Shown: positions 57,138-64,000 of the stretch, in pieces | Position numbering within the stretch: the first letter of the stretch is position 1 | How the letters are laid out: every line of letters starts with the position of its first letter | Made by a program: the position numbers and the translations under genes | The notes under the pieces: model-generated | What the model saw: only the letters and a program-made list of their open reading frames with translations | Told to the model about the DNA's origin: nothing | Database searches by the model: none | Assembly (NCBI RefSeq): GCF_001815355.1 | Contig: NZ_KV820361.1 | Coordinates: 69,797 to 133,796 of the forward strand | Reading direction: 5' to 3' | From: Haemophilus sp. HMSC068C11 | GTDB taxonomy: Bacteria > Pseudomonadota > Gammaproteobacteria > Enterobacterales > Pasteurellaceae | DNA: 64,000 nucleotides

Positions 57138-58508
57138 ATGAGAAAATTTAATAAAACGCTATTAGCAATGACCATATTGTTAGCAGCAAGCGGTGCAAAT
57201 GCAGCCGCATTCCAATTAGCAGAAGTTTCTACATCAGGTCTTGGTCGTGCTTATGCTGGTGAAGCAGCAATTGCTGATAATGCTTCAGTGGTTGCAACTA
57301 ACCCTGCATTAATGAGCTTATTCAAAACCAATCAATTCTCTGTGGGTGGCGTTTATGTAGATTCTAAAATTCACATGAGTGGTCCAGTTACAGTTAATGC
57401 GCTAGGTCGTACTGTTGCTGTAGGTTCTGCAGATCATAATAGTGTTGTTCCTGGCTCATTGATTCCGAATATGTATTTTGTAGCACCAATTAATGACAAA
57501 TTTGCCATTGGTGGTGGTATGAATGTGAATTTTGGATTAAAAAGTGAATATGAATCAGATTACAACGCGGGAGTATTCGGCGGTAAAACTGATTTAAGTG
57601 CGATTAACTTAAATTTAAGCGGTTCATATCGTGTCTCTCAAGGTTTAACTGCTGGTGTGGGTTTAAATGCAGTTTATGCAAAAGCAGAAATTGAGCGTCG
57701 TGCAGGTATTTTAAGTGATGCAGTGAAAAATGCTGCGCCATTAGTTCCTGCATTAGTGAAAGCTGGACGAATTTCACCAAACGCGGCCGCTTCTTTAGCA
57801 AAATTACAAGGTGTGAATAAAGAAACTGTATTAACCCACTTACAGGATAAAAATGCATGGGGTTTTGGTTGGAATGCTGGTTTAATGTATGAGTTCAACG
57901 AAAATAACCGTGTTGGTTTAGCCTATCACTCAAAAGTTGATATTGACTTTGAAGATGATAGTGCTGTGAGTGCAGGTCGTACTATTCGTGGTCAAGGCCC
58001 TGCTGCAGGTGGGTTAACATTACACTTACCAGATTATTTAGAATTATCAGGTTTCCACCAAGTCACAGATAATTTGGCATTACACTACAGCTACAAATTT
58101 ACACACTGGAGCCGTTTCAAAGAGTTACACGCAACCTTTAATGACGGTGAGCTTGCTTTCCACAAAGATGAAAAATATCGTAGCAATTCTCGTTATGCAT
58201 TAGGTGCAACCTATAATGTAAATGATAAATTAACGCTTCGTGCCGGTATTGCTTATGATGAAGCTGCTGCACCAACAGAGCATGCAAGTGCATCTATTCC
58301 AGATACTGATCGTATGTGGTATAGCGTAGGGGCAACTTATAAATTTACCCCTAATCTTTCTATTGATGCGGGTTTTGCACACTTACGTGGAAAAAAAATT
58401 CACTTTACCGAAAGCCAATCAATTGGTGGCTTAGCGACAGTAACAGCGAATTATACCTCTAAAGCAAGTGCTAACCTTTACGGTTTAAACTTAAACTACA
58501 GTTTCTAA
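57138..58508 (+). CDS. fadL: Long-chain fatty acid outer-membrane transporter FadL (OmpP1)
   Basis: This 456-residue outer-membrane protein is the FadL/OmpP1 family channel for long-chain fatty acids and other hydrophobic molecules. The signal peptide is cleaved after ASGANA, and the mature end starts AAFQLAEVSTSGLGRAYAGEAA, the N-terminal hatch with the usual NPA (ATNPALMSLF). A 14-strand barrel follows, ending in NLNYSF with terminal Phe. In H. influenzae it is outer-membrane protein P1, a surface antigen. A FadR-like site is upstream. Confidence 0.95.
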   Translation: MRKFNKTLLAMTILLAASGANAAAFQLAEVSTSGLGRAYAGEAAIADNASVVATNPALMSLFKTNQFSVGGVYVDSKIHMSGPVTVNALGRTVAVGSADHNSVVPGSLIPNMYFVAPINDKFAIGGGMNVNFGLKSEYESDYNAGVFGGKTDLSAINLNLSGSYRVSQGLTAGVGLNAVYAKAEIERRAGILSDAVKNAAPLVPALVKAGRISPNAAASLAKLQGVNKETVLTHLQDKNAWGFGWNAGLMYEFNENNRVGLAYHSKVDIDFEDDSAVSAGRTIRGQGPAAGGLTLHLPDYLELSGFHQVTDNLALHYSYKFTHWSRFKELHATFNDGELAFHKDEKYRSNSRYALGATYNVNDKLTLRAGIAYDEAAAPTEHASASIPDTDRMWYSVGATYKFTPNLSIDAGFAHLRGKKIHFTESQSIGGLATVTANYTSKASANLYGLNLNYSF

Positions 58509-58535
58509 TTTGTAAAAAATTTAGCATAATACGCA

Positions 58536-58567
58536 GCACACCGAATGTATGTTCGGTGTGCTTTTTT
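58536..58567 (+). terminator. Terminator of fadL
   Basis: GCACACCGAA, loop TGTATG, TTCGGTGTGC, then TTTTTT. Confidence 0.92.
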
Positions 58568-58598
58568 CTTATATGACTTTATAAAAAACGAGAGAAAA

Positions 58599-59138
58599 AT
58601 GACCGCACTTTTTTATGCTTATATGGACTCACCAATTGGTCGGTTATTGATGCTTTCTGATGGTGAATATTTAACGAATTTAGATTGTGAATTAGAACAA
58701 ACCACGCCGAATCCCAATTGGATTTTGAGAGAGAATTTACCGCTTTTTGAAAAAGTGCGGGGCGCTTTAACGCGTTATTTTAATGGCGAACTAGAAAGTT
58801 TCTCCGATATTCCTTTATCGCCTAAAGGTACCGCATTTCAACAAGCGATTTGGGCAGCATTGCGTCAAATTCCTTATGGTAAAATGGCGAGTTATGGTGG
58901 TTTAGCAGAAAGCATTAATAACCCTAAGGCGGTGCGAGCTGTTGGCGGTGCGGTAGGGAGTAATCCCATTAGTATTATCATTCCATGTCATCGTGTATTA
59001 GGGAAAAAATGTGAAATTACTGGTTTTGGTGGTGGATTGCCAGCAAAACGCTTTTTATTGAAACTAGAAAATATTCCTTACATCGACAAAGGCGTAGAAT
59101 ACGTTAAACCGAAATTATTGAAGAAATACCACGAATGA
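58599..59138 (+). CDS. ogt: Methylated-DNA-protein-cysteine methyltransferase Ogt
   Basis: This 179-residue suicide enzyme removes O6-alkyl groups from guanine by transferring them to its own cysteine. The active site is IIPCHRVLG, and the helix-turn-helix [15 protein letters not shown] reads DNA. I start at the ATG of [14 protein letters not shown]. That start and the next four codons are made by an uptake sequence. A longer in-frame reading passes back through the fadL terminator. It overlaps mutH by 4 bases (ATGA), so two DNA repair genes are coupled. Confidence 0.94.
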   Translation: MTALFYAYMDSPIGRLLMLSDGEYLTNLDCELEQTTPNPNWILRENLPLFEKVRGALTRYFNGELESFSDIPLSPKGTAFQQAIWAALRQIPYGKMASYGGLAESINNPKAVRAVGGAVGSNPISIIIPCHRVLGKKCEITGFGGGLPAKRFLLKLENIPYIDKGVEYVKPKLLKKYHE

Positions 59139-59806
59139 TCCCACAAACCGAACAAGCCTTATTAGAAAAAGCGCAATCTATTGCGGGGTTAACCTTTGGC
59201 GAACTTGCAGATGAGTTAAATATTTCCGTTCCGCCTGATTTAAAACGCGATAAAGGTTGGGTTGGAATGTTGCTTGAAACCGCATTAGGAGCGACTGCTG
59301 GTAGTAAAGCAGAGCAGGACTTTTCCCATTTAGGCATCGAATTAAAAACCTTACCCATCAATGCCGAAGGTTTTCCGTTGGAAACCACGTTTGTGAGCCT
59401 TGCGCCCTTGGTTCAAAACTCAGGAGTAAATTGGGAAAATTCACACGTTCGTCATAAATTATCGACAGTTTTGTGGATTCCTATTGAAGGTAGTCGAGAC
59501 ATTCCTTTGCGTGAGCGCCATATTGGTCAGCCTATCTTATGGCGTCCTTCGACTGAACAAGAACATCAATTACGCCAAGATTGGGAAGAGTTGATGGATT
59601 ATATTGTGCTCGGAAAGTTAGATCAGATTACGGCGCGTATTGGTGAAGTCATGCAACTGCGTCCAAAAGGCGCCAATAGTAAAGCCATTACGAAAGGCAT
59701 TGGTAAAAATGGGGAAGTGATTGATACCTTGCCACTGGGCTTTTATTTACGGAAAGAATTTACGGCAGGCATTTTAAACGCTTTTCTTAATCATAAAAAT
59801 GGGTGA
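59135..59806 (+). CDS. mutH: DNA mismatch repair endonuclease MutH
   Basis: This 223-residue endonuclease nicks the unmethylated strand at GATC to start mismatch repair, acting with MutS and MutL. The catalytic Asp62, Glu69 and Lys71 are in [14 protein letters not shown], matching the E. coli D-E-X-K arrangement. Its presence implies Dam methylation in this organism. The stop codon lies inside the arm of the terminator that follows. Confidence 0.96.
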   Translation: MIPQTEQALLEKAQSIAGLTFGELADELNISVPPDLKRDKGWVGMLLETALGATAGSKAEQDFSHLGIELKTLPINAEGFPLETTFVSLAPLVQNSGVNWENSHVRHKLSTVLWIPIEGSRDIPLRERHIGQPILWRPSTEQEHQLRQDWEELMDYIVLGKLDQITARIGEVMQLRPKGANSKAITKGIGKNGEVIDTLPLGFYLRKEFTAGILNAFLNHKNG

Positions 59807-59823
59807 ATCATCACCCATTTTTT
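59795..59823. terminator. Bidirectional terminator between mutH and tilS
   Basis: AAAAATGGGTGA pairs with TCACCCATTTTT around ATCA. It includes the mutH stop codon and abuts the tilS stop codon on the other strand. Confidence 0.88.
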
Positions 59824-61114
59824 ATTTCTCTTCATTTTGAAAAACACGGAAAAATCCCACCGCACTTTGTAAAGTCTCACCATAAAAAATGAGTGGAATG
59901 CGATTTCGTTGCCAAGGTGGAACGCCGAGCTCTTGCCAAATTTTTTTCATGGTTTCGGCAGGGCGATTATGCTGTCGTTTCACTTTGCCAGTATAAGCAA
60001 ATCGTATTTGAATCGGTTCTTGTGTATCAGCAAGTTGAATCAGTTTGTCATTCCAATGCACTAAAATGCCTCTCGCATTGTGGGCTGCACAAATTGTTCC
60101 AAGATTATCGGGCAAGGTAATCTGTTGATTTAACGGCATATCAAGACAAGTTTGCGACAAATCAGTGAATGTTTCCGTTAAATAGAGACATTGTTGATAA
60201 CGGCGAATAATATGTTCCCCAAGTTGAAATTGTGGGGAGGCATCCGCTTTAGCCTGAATAACATCATCAATAATATGCATTAATTGAATTTGCGTTGGCA
60301 TGGCAATCTGATTTTTAGCCAACCACATTCGCAAAAGTGCGGTTTGTTTTGGCGATGAATAGTCTAGAAAGTTCAGGAGCGAAAACTGTTTTTGATCCTC
60401 AAGAAGATGCTGTTCAAAGCAATCTTGTAATAATTCATTAATCAGTTGTTGTTGCTCAAAACAATGTTGTGCGGCACGCTGAACTGTATGATCAAAATGC
60501 CCCCATCGCTGGCGTAATTCAGGCAAAATTTGGTTACGTAAGAAATTACGATCGTAATGATTATTTTGATTGCTTTCGTCTTCGACCCAAGACAGATTTT
60601 CTTGCTGAACGTAATCTTCTAATTCATTTCGGCTAAAAGAAAGGAGCGGGCGTAGAATAGGCATCCCGAATAATTGGCTTTCTTTTTGCATGGCACCTAA
60701 ACCTTGTAATCCTGCGCCTCGTTTTAATGCGAGGAAAAAGGTTTCAGTTTGATCATTCAAATGATGTGCAGTAACCAGATATTCGTCAGGTTGAATATGT
60801 GTTGAAATAGCCTGATAACGGGCTTCTCTTGCGCCAGCCTCAATACCATCGTGCATTTCCACTTTGACTTTTTCAATAATAAGTGGAATCGCAAATTGTT
60901 CACAGAGTTGTTGGCAATGAGCTGTCCAAGCATCCGCATTCGGGCTTAATCCGTGATGGATATGGATAGCTCGCAGGCTTAAGTGCGGTCGTTTTTCACT
61001 GAGTTTTTTAACTAAAGAAAGCAGTGCAGTGGAATCCAAACCACCGCTAAAAGCGATGAGAAGCTTATTGGCGGTGGTTGGAATTTGTGCTTGGAATAAT
61101 GAAAAAAGATCCAT
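59822..61114 (-). CDS. tilS: tRNA(Ile)-lysidine synthetase
   Basis: This 430-residue enzyme converts cytidine 34 of the CAU-anticodon tRNA-Ile to lysidine so that it reads AUA. The ATP pyrophosphatase P-loop SGGLDS is at residues 23-28, followed by HIHHGLSPNAD and the substrate-binding N- and C-terminal domains. Its start codon overlaps the pdxY stop by one base, so the two genes form a pair. Confidence 0.95.
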   Translation of the reverse strand: MDLFSLFQAQIPTTANKLLIAFSGGLDSTALLSLVKKLSEKRPHLSLRAIHIHHGLSPNADAWTAHCQQLCEQFAIPLIIEKVKVEMHDGIEAGAREARYQAISTHIQPDEYLVTAHHLNDQTETFFLALKRGAGLQGLGAMQKESQLFGMPILRPLLSFSRNELEDYVQQENLSWVEDESNQNNHYDRNFLRNQILPELRQRWGHFDHTVQRAAQHCFEQQQLINELLQDCFEQHLLEDQKQFSLLNFLDYSSPKQTALLRMWLAKNQIAMPTQIQLMHIIDDVIQAKADASPQFQLGEHIIRRYQQCLYLTETFTDLSQTCLDMPLNQQITLPDNLGTICAAHNARGILVHWNDKLIQLADTQEPIQIRFAYTGKVKRQHNRPAETMKKIWQELGVPPWQRNRIPLIFYGETLQSAVGFFRVFQNEEK

Positions 61115-61980
61115 TAGGCAACTTTAACAGCTTTGTAGTTTGTACTTGGATTTAAGATTTCAAAACGTGCAGCAATCGGTTGGAGTTCGTAAGATTTCAA
61201 ATCAAACGTAGTTTTCATTACACCCGCAACGGCATTATTCATTTTTTCAAAAGCTTCAACATCATTGCCACAGTTTAAGTAATGCGCCAAGAAAGTCCCC
61301 GCAATTAAATCACCCACACCAACAGGTTCAAAGTTAAATTTATAAAGCGGACGACTTAAATGCCATACACCTTCAGGTGTCGCCATAATAATTTCAAAGG
61401 TATCAGGATCATTTAATTTACCTGCTTTACCTAAGTGTTTGACCAACACTTTTTTCACACCTTTAGCCACTAATGCATTGGCGGCTTTGAGCACATCGTC
61501 AAAGGTGTTTATAGGGAAGTCAGAAAGTGTACGAAGTTCGGAAAGATTTGGGGTCATGATGTCCGCACGTGGAATGGCTTTTTCAATTAAGCGTTCACGT
61601 ACACCATCCGCTACTACGCAGACTTTTTCGGCATTTGGCATCACTGGATCGCACAAGTAAAGTGCATTTGGGTTACGAGCTTTGATTTTCTCTAAAGCAT
61701 AGATAATTTGATCAACTTGTTCCGCTGAACCTAAATAGCCAGAAAGTAACGCATCACATTCTTGCAGTTTCCCAATCGCATCTAAACCGTTAGCAATTTC
61801 ACCAATTTGTTCTTGAGGGATCACCATGCCTGTCCATTTGCCATATTGAGTATGGTTAGAGAATTGCACGGTATTGAGTGCCCATACATCTACACCTAAG
61901 AGCTGCATTGGGAAGGTCGCAGATTTATTGCCAGCGAAGCCATAAACCACGTGAGATTGGATTGCTAATACGTTTTTCAT
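61114..61980 (-). CDS. pdxY: Pyridoxal kinase PdxY
   Basis: This 288-residue kinase of the ribokinase fold phosphorylates pyridoxal in the vitamin B6 salvage pathway. The start [20 protein letters not shown] and the C-terminal anion hole [15 protein letters not shown] are typical. Haemophilus depends on B6 salvage to varying degrees, which may explain its retention. It precedes tilS on the minus strand. Confidence 0.93.
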   Translation of the reverse strand: MKNVLAIQSHVVYGFAGNKSATFPMQLLGVDVWALNTVQFSNHTQYGKWTGMVIPQEQIGEIANGLDAIGKLQECDALLSGYLGSAEQVDQIIYALEKIKARNPNALYLCDPVMPNAEKVCVVADGVRERLIEKAIPRADIMTPNLSELRTLSDFPINTFDDVLKAANALVAKGVKKVLVKHLGKAGKLNDPDTFEIIMATPEGVWHLSRPLYKFNFEPVGVGDLIAGTFLAHYLNCGNDVEAFEKMNNAVAGVMKTTFDLKSYELQPIAARFEILNPSTNYKAVKVA

Positions 61981-62055
61981 TTTGAGTTCTCCTTTTATAT
62001 TATTTTAGGCATTGATGCTGTTTCTTGCATCCATGCAACATTTTTTCAAAACACA

Positions 62056-62086
62056 AAAAAGAGCGGTTAAACTAACCGCTCTTTTT
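62056..62086. terminator. Terminator between accA and pdxY with variant uptake-like arms
   Basis: GAGCGGTTA, loop AAC, TAACCGCTC, with A and T runs on the two sides. The arms read AAGAGCGGT, the same one-base variant of the uptake sequence seen at 25535. Confidence 0.88.
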
Positions 62087-62094
62087 CTATTTTA

Positions 62095-63042
62095 TTAACA
62101 ATAACCGTAAGACATTAAACGTTCATAACGTCTTTCTAATAAGCCATCTTTGTCGAAGGTATCGAGTTCGTTTAGTTCTTCAACAAGGCATTGTTTTAAA
62201 TTACGTGCCATTTCATGATAATTACGATGTGCACCACCTAATGGCTCTTGAACGATATTATCAATTAAACCCAACTCTTTTAAACGAGTTGCGGTTAAGC
62301 CCATGACTTCTGCTGCGGTTGACGCTTTTTCTGCGCTTTTCCATAAGATAGAAGCACAGCCTTCTGGTGAAATAACGGAATAAGTTGAATATTGCAACAT
62401 ATTCACTTTATCTCCCACACCAATGGCTAATGCACCACCGGAACCGCCTTCACCGATTACCGTACAGATAATAGGTACTTTTAAGGTAGACATTTCACGT
62501 AAGTTACGAGCAATCGCTTCAGATTGACCACGTTCTTCCGCACCGATACCCGGGTAAGCCCCTGGCGTGTCGATAAAGGTAATAATAGGTAAGTTGAAAC
62601 GCTCAGCCATTTGCATTAAACGTAGCGCTTTACGATAACCTTCAGGTGCTGGCATACCAAAGTTACGTGTTACTTTATCTTTTACTGTACGACCTTTTTG
62701 GTGACCGATAATCATTACCGCGCGACCATCTAAACGAGCAAGACCACCTACGATTGCTTTATCATCTGCAAAGGCACGATCGCCTGCAAGTTCTTGGAAA
62801 TCAGTAAAAATATGTTCGATATAATCAAGCGTGTATGGACGATTTGGGTGACGTGCCATACGAGAAACCTGCCATGCATCAAGATTTGCAAAGGTTTTTT
62901 TGGTTAATTCATCGCTTTTCTTTTGTAAGCGTTTAATTTCATCGTGTAAATCAATTTTGTCATCAGATGCTGAACGTAGCGCTTCAATTTTGGCTTCAAG
63001 TTCAGCAATAGGTAATTCAAAATCTAAATATTCTTGGCTCAT
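62095..63042 (-). CDS. accA: Acetyl-CoA carboxylase carboxyltransferase subunit alpha
   Basis: This 315-residue subunit works with AccD to carboxylate acetyl-CoA to malonyl-CoA, the first step of fatty acid synthesis. The N-terminal helical region (LEAKIEALR) is followed by the crotonase-like core with [19 protein letters not shown]-type sequence (here [19 protein letters not shown]) and [15 protein letters not shown]. It stands alone behind znuB. Confidence 0.97.
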   Translation of the reverse strand: MSQEYLDFELPIAELEAKIEALRSASDDKIDLHDEIKRLQKKSDELTKKTFANLDAWQVSRMARHPNRPYTLDYIEHIFTDFQELAGDRAFADDKAIVGGLARLDGRAVMIIGHQKGRTVKDKVTRNFGMPAPEGYRKALRLMQMAERFNLPIITFIDTPGAYPGIGAEERGQSEAIARNLREMSTLKVPIICTVIGEGGSGGALAIGVGDKVNMLQYSTYSVISPEGCASILWKSAEKASTAAEVMGLTATRLKELGLIDNIVQEPLGGAHRNYHEMARNLKQCLVEELNELDTFDKDGLLERRYERLMSYGYC

Positions 63043-63129
63043 TTCTTATCCTAAAATATCGTCAAAAGTTGCCCGCACTTTATCAAGATTTAAGGTGCGG
63101 TGCAAATGGTTTTCACTGGTTGGAGCGGA

Positions 63130-63915
63130 TTATAAATATTCCTTTTTTAGTAATGATAACAAAAACAAAAATGCGGAACAAATCACGACAGAAGGACCTG
63201 CCGCTGTATCATAAAAGGCAGAAAGGAATAACCCGCCAATGACGGAAAGCATACTGATTAAAATCGCAATAAATACCATTTGTTCAGGCGTTTTAGCAAA
63301 ACGTCTAGCTGTTGCGGCAGGAATAATTAAGAGCGATGTAATAATCAGGGCTCCGACAAACTTCATACTTAATGCAATTGTCAGTGCGGTCAAAATCATT
63401 AAGATAAATCGCATTTTTTTAATGTTAATGCCTTCTACTTGGGCAAGTTCAGGCGAAACGGTGGTGGAGAGTAAGGCTTGCCAGAAGTAAAGCAGTGTGC
63501 CTAATACAATGATTACGCCAGCACCAATATAAGGTAAATCGTTAAAATTAATGGCGAGTAAATCCCCAAAAAGATAACTCATTAAATCGACTCGGACATT
63601 TTTAAGTAAGCCAACCGTAACCACACCAAGGGAAAGACAACTGTGTGCGATAATGCCTAAAAGGGTATCCACTGAAAATTGCGTGTTACTTTCGAGCCAA
63701 ACCATTAATACGGCAAGAATAATCGTCAAAATTACAATGGCAACATAAGGATTAATTTGTAGGAAAATCCCTAACGCCACACCAAGCAAGGCCGAGTGGG
63801 AAAGGGTATCACCAAAATAAGCCATTTTACGCCACACCACAAAAGCACCCAGTGGTGCGGTAATTAAGGAAAGCAGTAAGCCCGTAAGCAAGGCGGGAAA
63901 TAAAATCTCAAACAT
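63130..63915 (-). CDS. znuB: Zinc ABC transporter permease ZnuB
   Basis: This 261-residue inner-membrane permease forms the channel of the high-affinity zinc importer ZnuABC. Eight or more hydrophobic helices are visible. The motifs AYFGDTLSHSALLGVALG, GDLLAIN and LIITSLLIIPAATARR match the ABC-3 family. It lies 9 bases after znuC on the same strand. Confidence 0.95.
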   Translation of the reverse strand: MFEILFPALLTGLLLSLITAPLGAFVVWRKMAYFGDTLSHSALLGVALGIFLQINPYVAIVILTIILAVLMVWLESNTQFSVDTLLGIIAHSCLSLGVVTVGLLKNVRVDLMSYLFGDLLAINFNDLPYIGAGVIIVLGTLLYFWQALLSTTVSPELAQVEGINIKKMRFILMILTALTIALSMKFVGALIITSLLIIPAATARRFAKTPEQMVFIAILISMLSVIGGLFLSAFYDTAAGPSVVICSAFLFLLSLLKKEYL

Positions 63916-63924
63916 GATTTTTCC

Positions 63925-64000
63925 TTATTGTTGGCATTCAGATGGATTGGCACTGCAACTACAAACATCACCGTGCATATTATGATGATGATTATGATGG
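63925..64000 (-). CDS. znuC: Zinc ABC transporter ATPase ZnuC, C-terminal fragment (cut by window edge)
   Basis: Only the last 25 codons are in the window. They read HHNHHHNMHGDVCSCSANP and end shortly after in SECQQ. The His-rich and Cys-containing tail, together with znuB 9 bases downstream, identifies it as the ATPase of the zinc importer. The histidine tail could bind zinc and tune uptake. The identity rests on position and tail because the ATPase motifs are outside the window. Confidence 0.8.
   Translation of the reverse strand, partial: HHNHHHNMHGDVCSCSANPSECQQ

Overview
The window is chromosomal DNA from a gammaproteobacterium of the family Pasteurellaceae, most likely a Haemophilus close to H. 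parainfluenzae. The main evidence is the Haemophilus-type DNA uptake signal sequence (AAGTGCGGT or its complement). I counted roughly 45 perfect copies by eye, many as inverted pairs that form terminators. Almost every protein resembles its H. influenzae counterpart, and gene blocks match that genome as I remember it (ygfB-pepP-uspA-alaS-csrA-galU; metJ-cueR-copZ-copA; cpxR-bamE-yejK-yejL-yejM; slt to yciC; yfcZ-fadL-ogt-mutH-tilS-pdxY-accA-znuB). The long rpsB to rnhB order instead resembles E. coli. The species call is inference.

Layout. 0-5 kb: an AcrR-AcrA-AcrB multidrug efflux operon whose repressor gene carries an exact 15-bp in-frame tandem duplication. 5-8 kb: an M48 lipoprotein protease (minus strand), the tryptophan permease mtr with a TrpR-like operator, and a methyltransferase. 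8-25 kb: a long run for translation, isoprenoid and envelope synthesis (rpsB, tsf, pyrH, frr, ispC, uppS, cdsA, rseP, bamA, skp, lpxD, fabZ, lpxA, lpxB, rnhB), interrupted only by an inverted phosphoethanolamine-transferase gene between tsf and pyrH. 25-36 kb: a DJ-1-like gene, aspA, groES-groEL, ygfB, pepP, uspA, alaS, csrA, galU. 36-46 kb: aqpZ, metJ, the copper module cueR/copZ-copA, cpxR-cpxA, bamE, and yejK/yejL-yejM. 46-50 kb: an amidohydrolase, two tRNA-Val genes, gltX, tRNA-Ala. 49-57 kb (mostly minus): mtgA, trpR, slt, the yci genes, purM-purN, yfcZ. 57-64 kb: fadL, ogt-mutH, tilS, pdxY, accA, znuB and the 3' end of znuC.

The genes are nearly all housekeeping. Envelope assembly is the strongest theme: lipid A (LpxA/B/D), outer-membrane protein assembly (BamA, BamE, Skp), undecaprenyl and CDP-diacylglycerol supply (UppS, CdsA), envelope stress (RseP, CpxRA), lipid A level control (YejM) and lipid A decoration (phosphoethanolamine transferase). 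Several regulators have a plausible target site in the window: TrpR at mtr and trpR, PurR at purM, FadR at fadL, CueR at copZ, FNR/CRP at aspA, sigma-32 at groES, sigma-E at skp.

I saw no prophage, insertion sequence, CRISPR array, toxin-antitoxin pair, restriction or defence locus, and no convincing undescribed multi-gene system. No stretch longer than about 230 bases lacks a gene. The best leads are the acrR duplication, the regulatory sites, the structured rpsB leader, and the way uptake sequences have been used as terminators and as coding segments.
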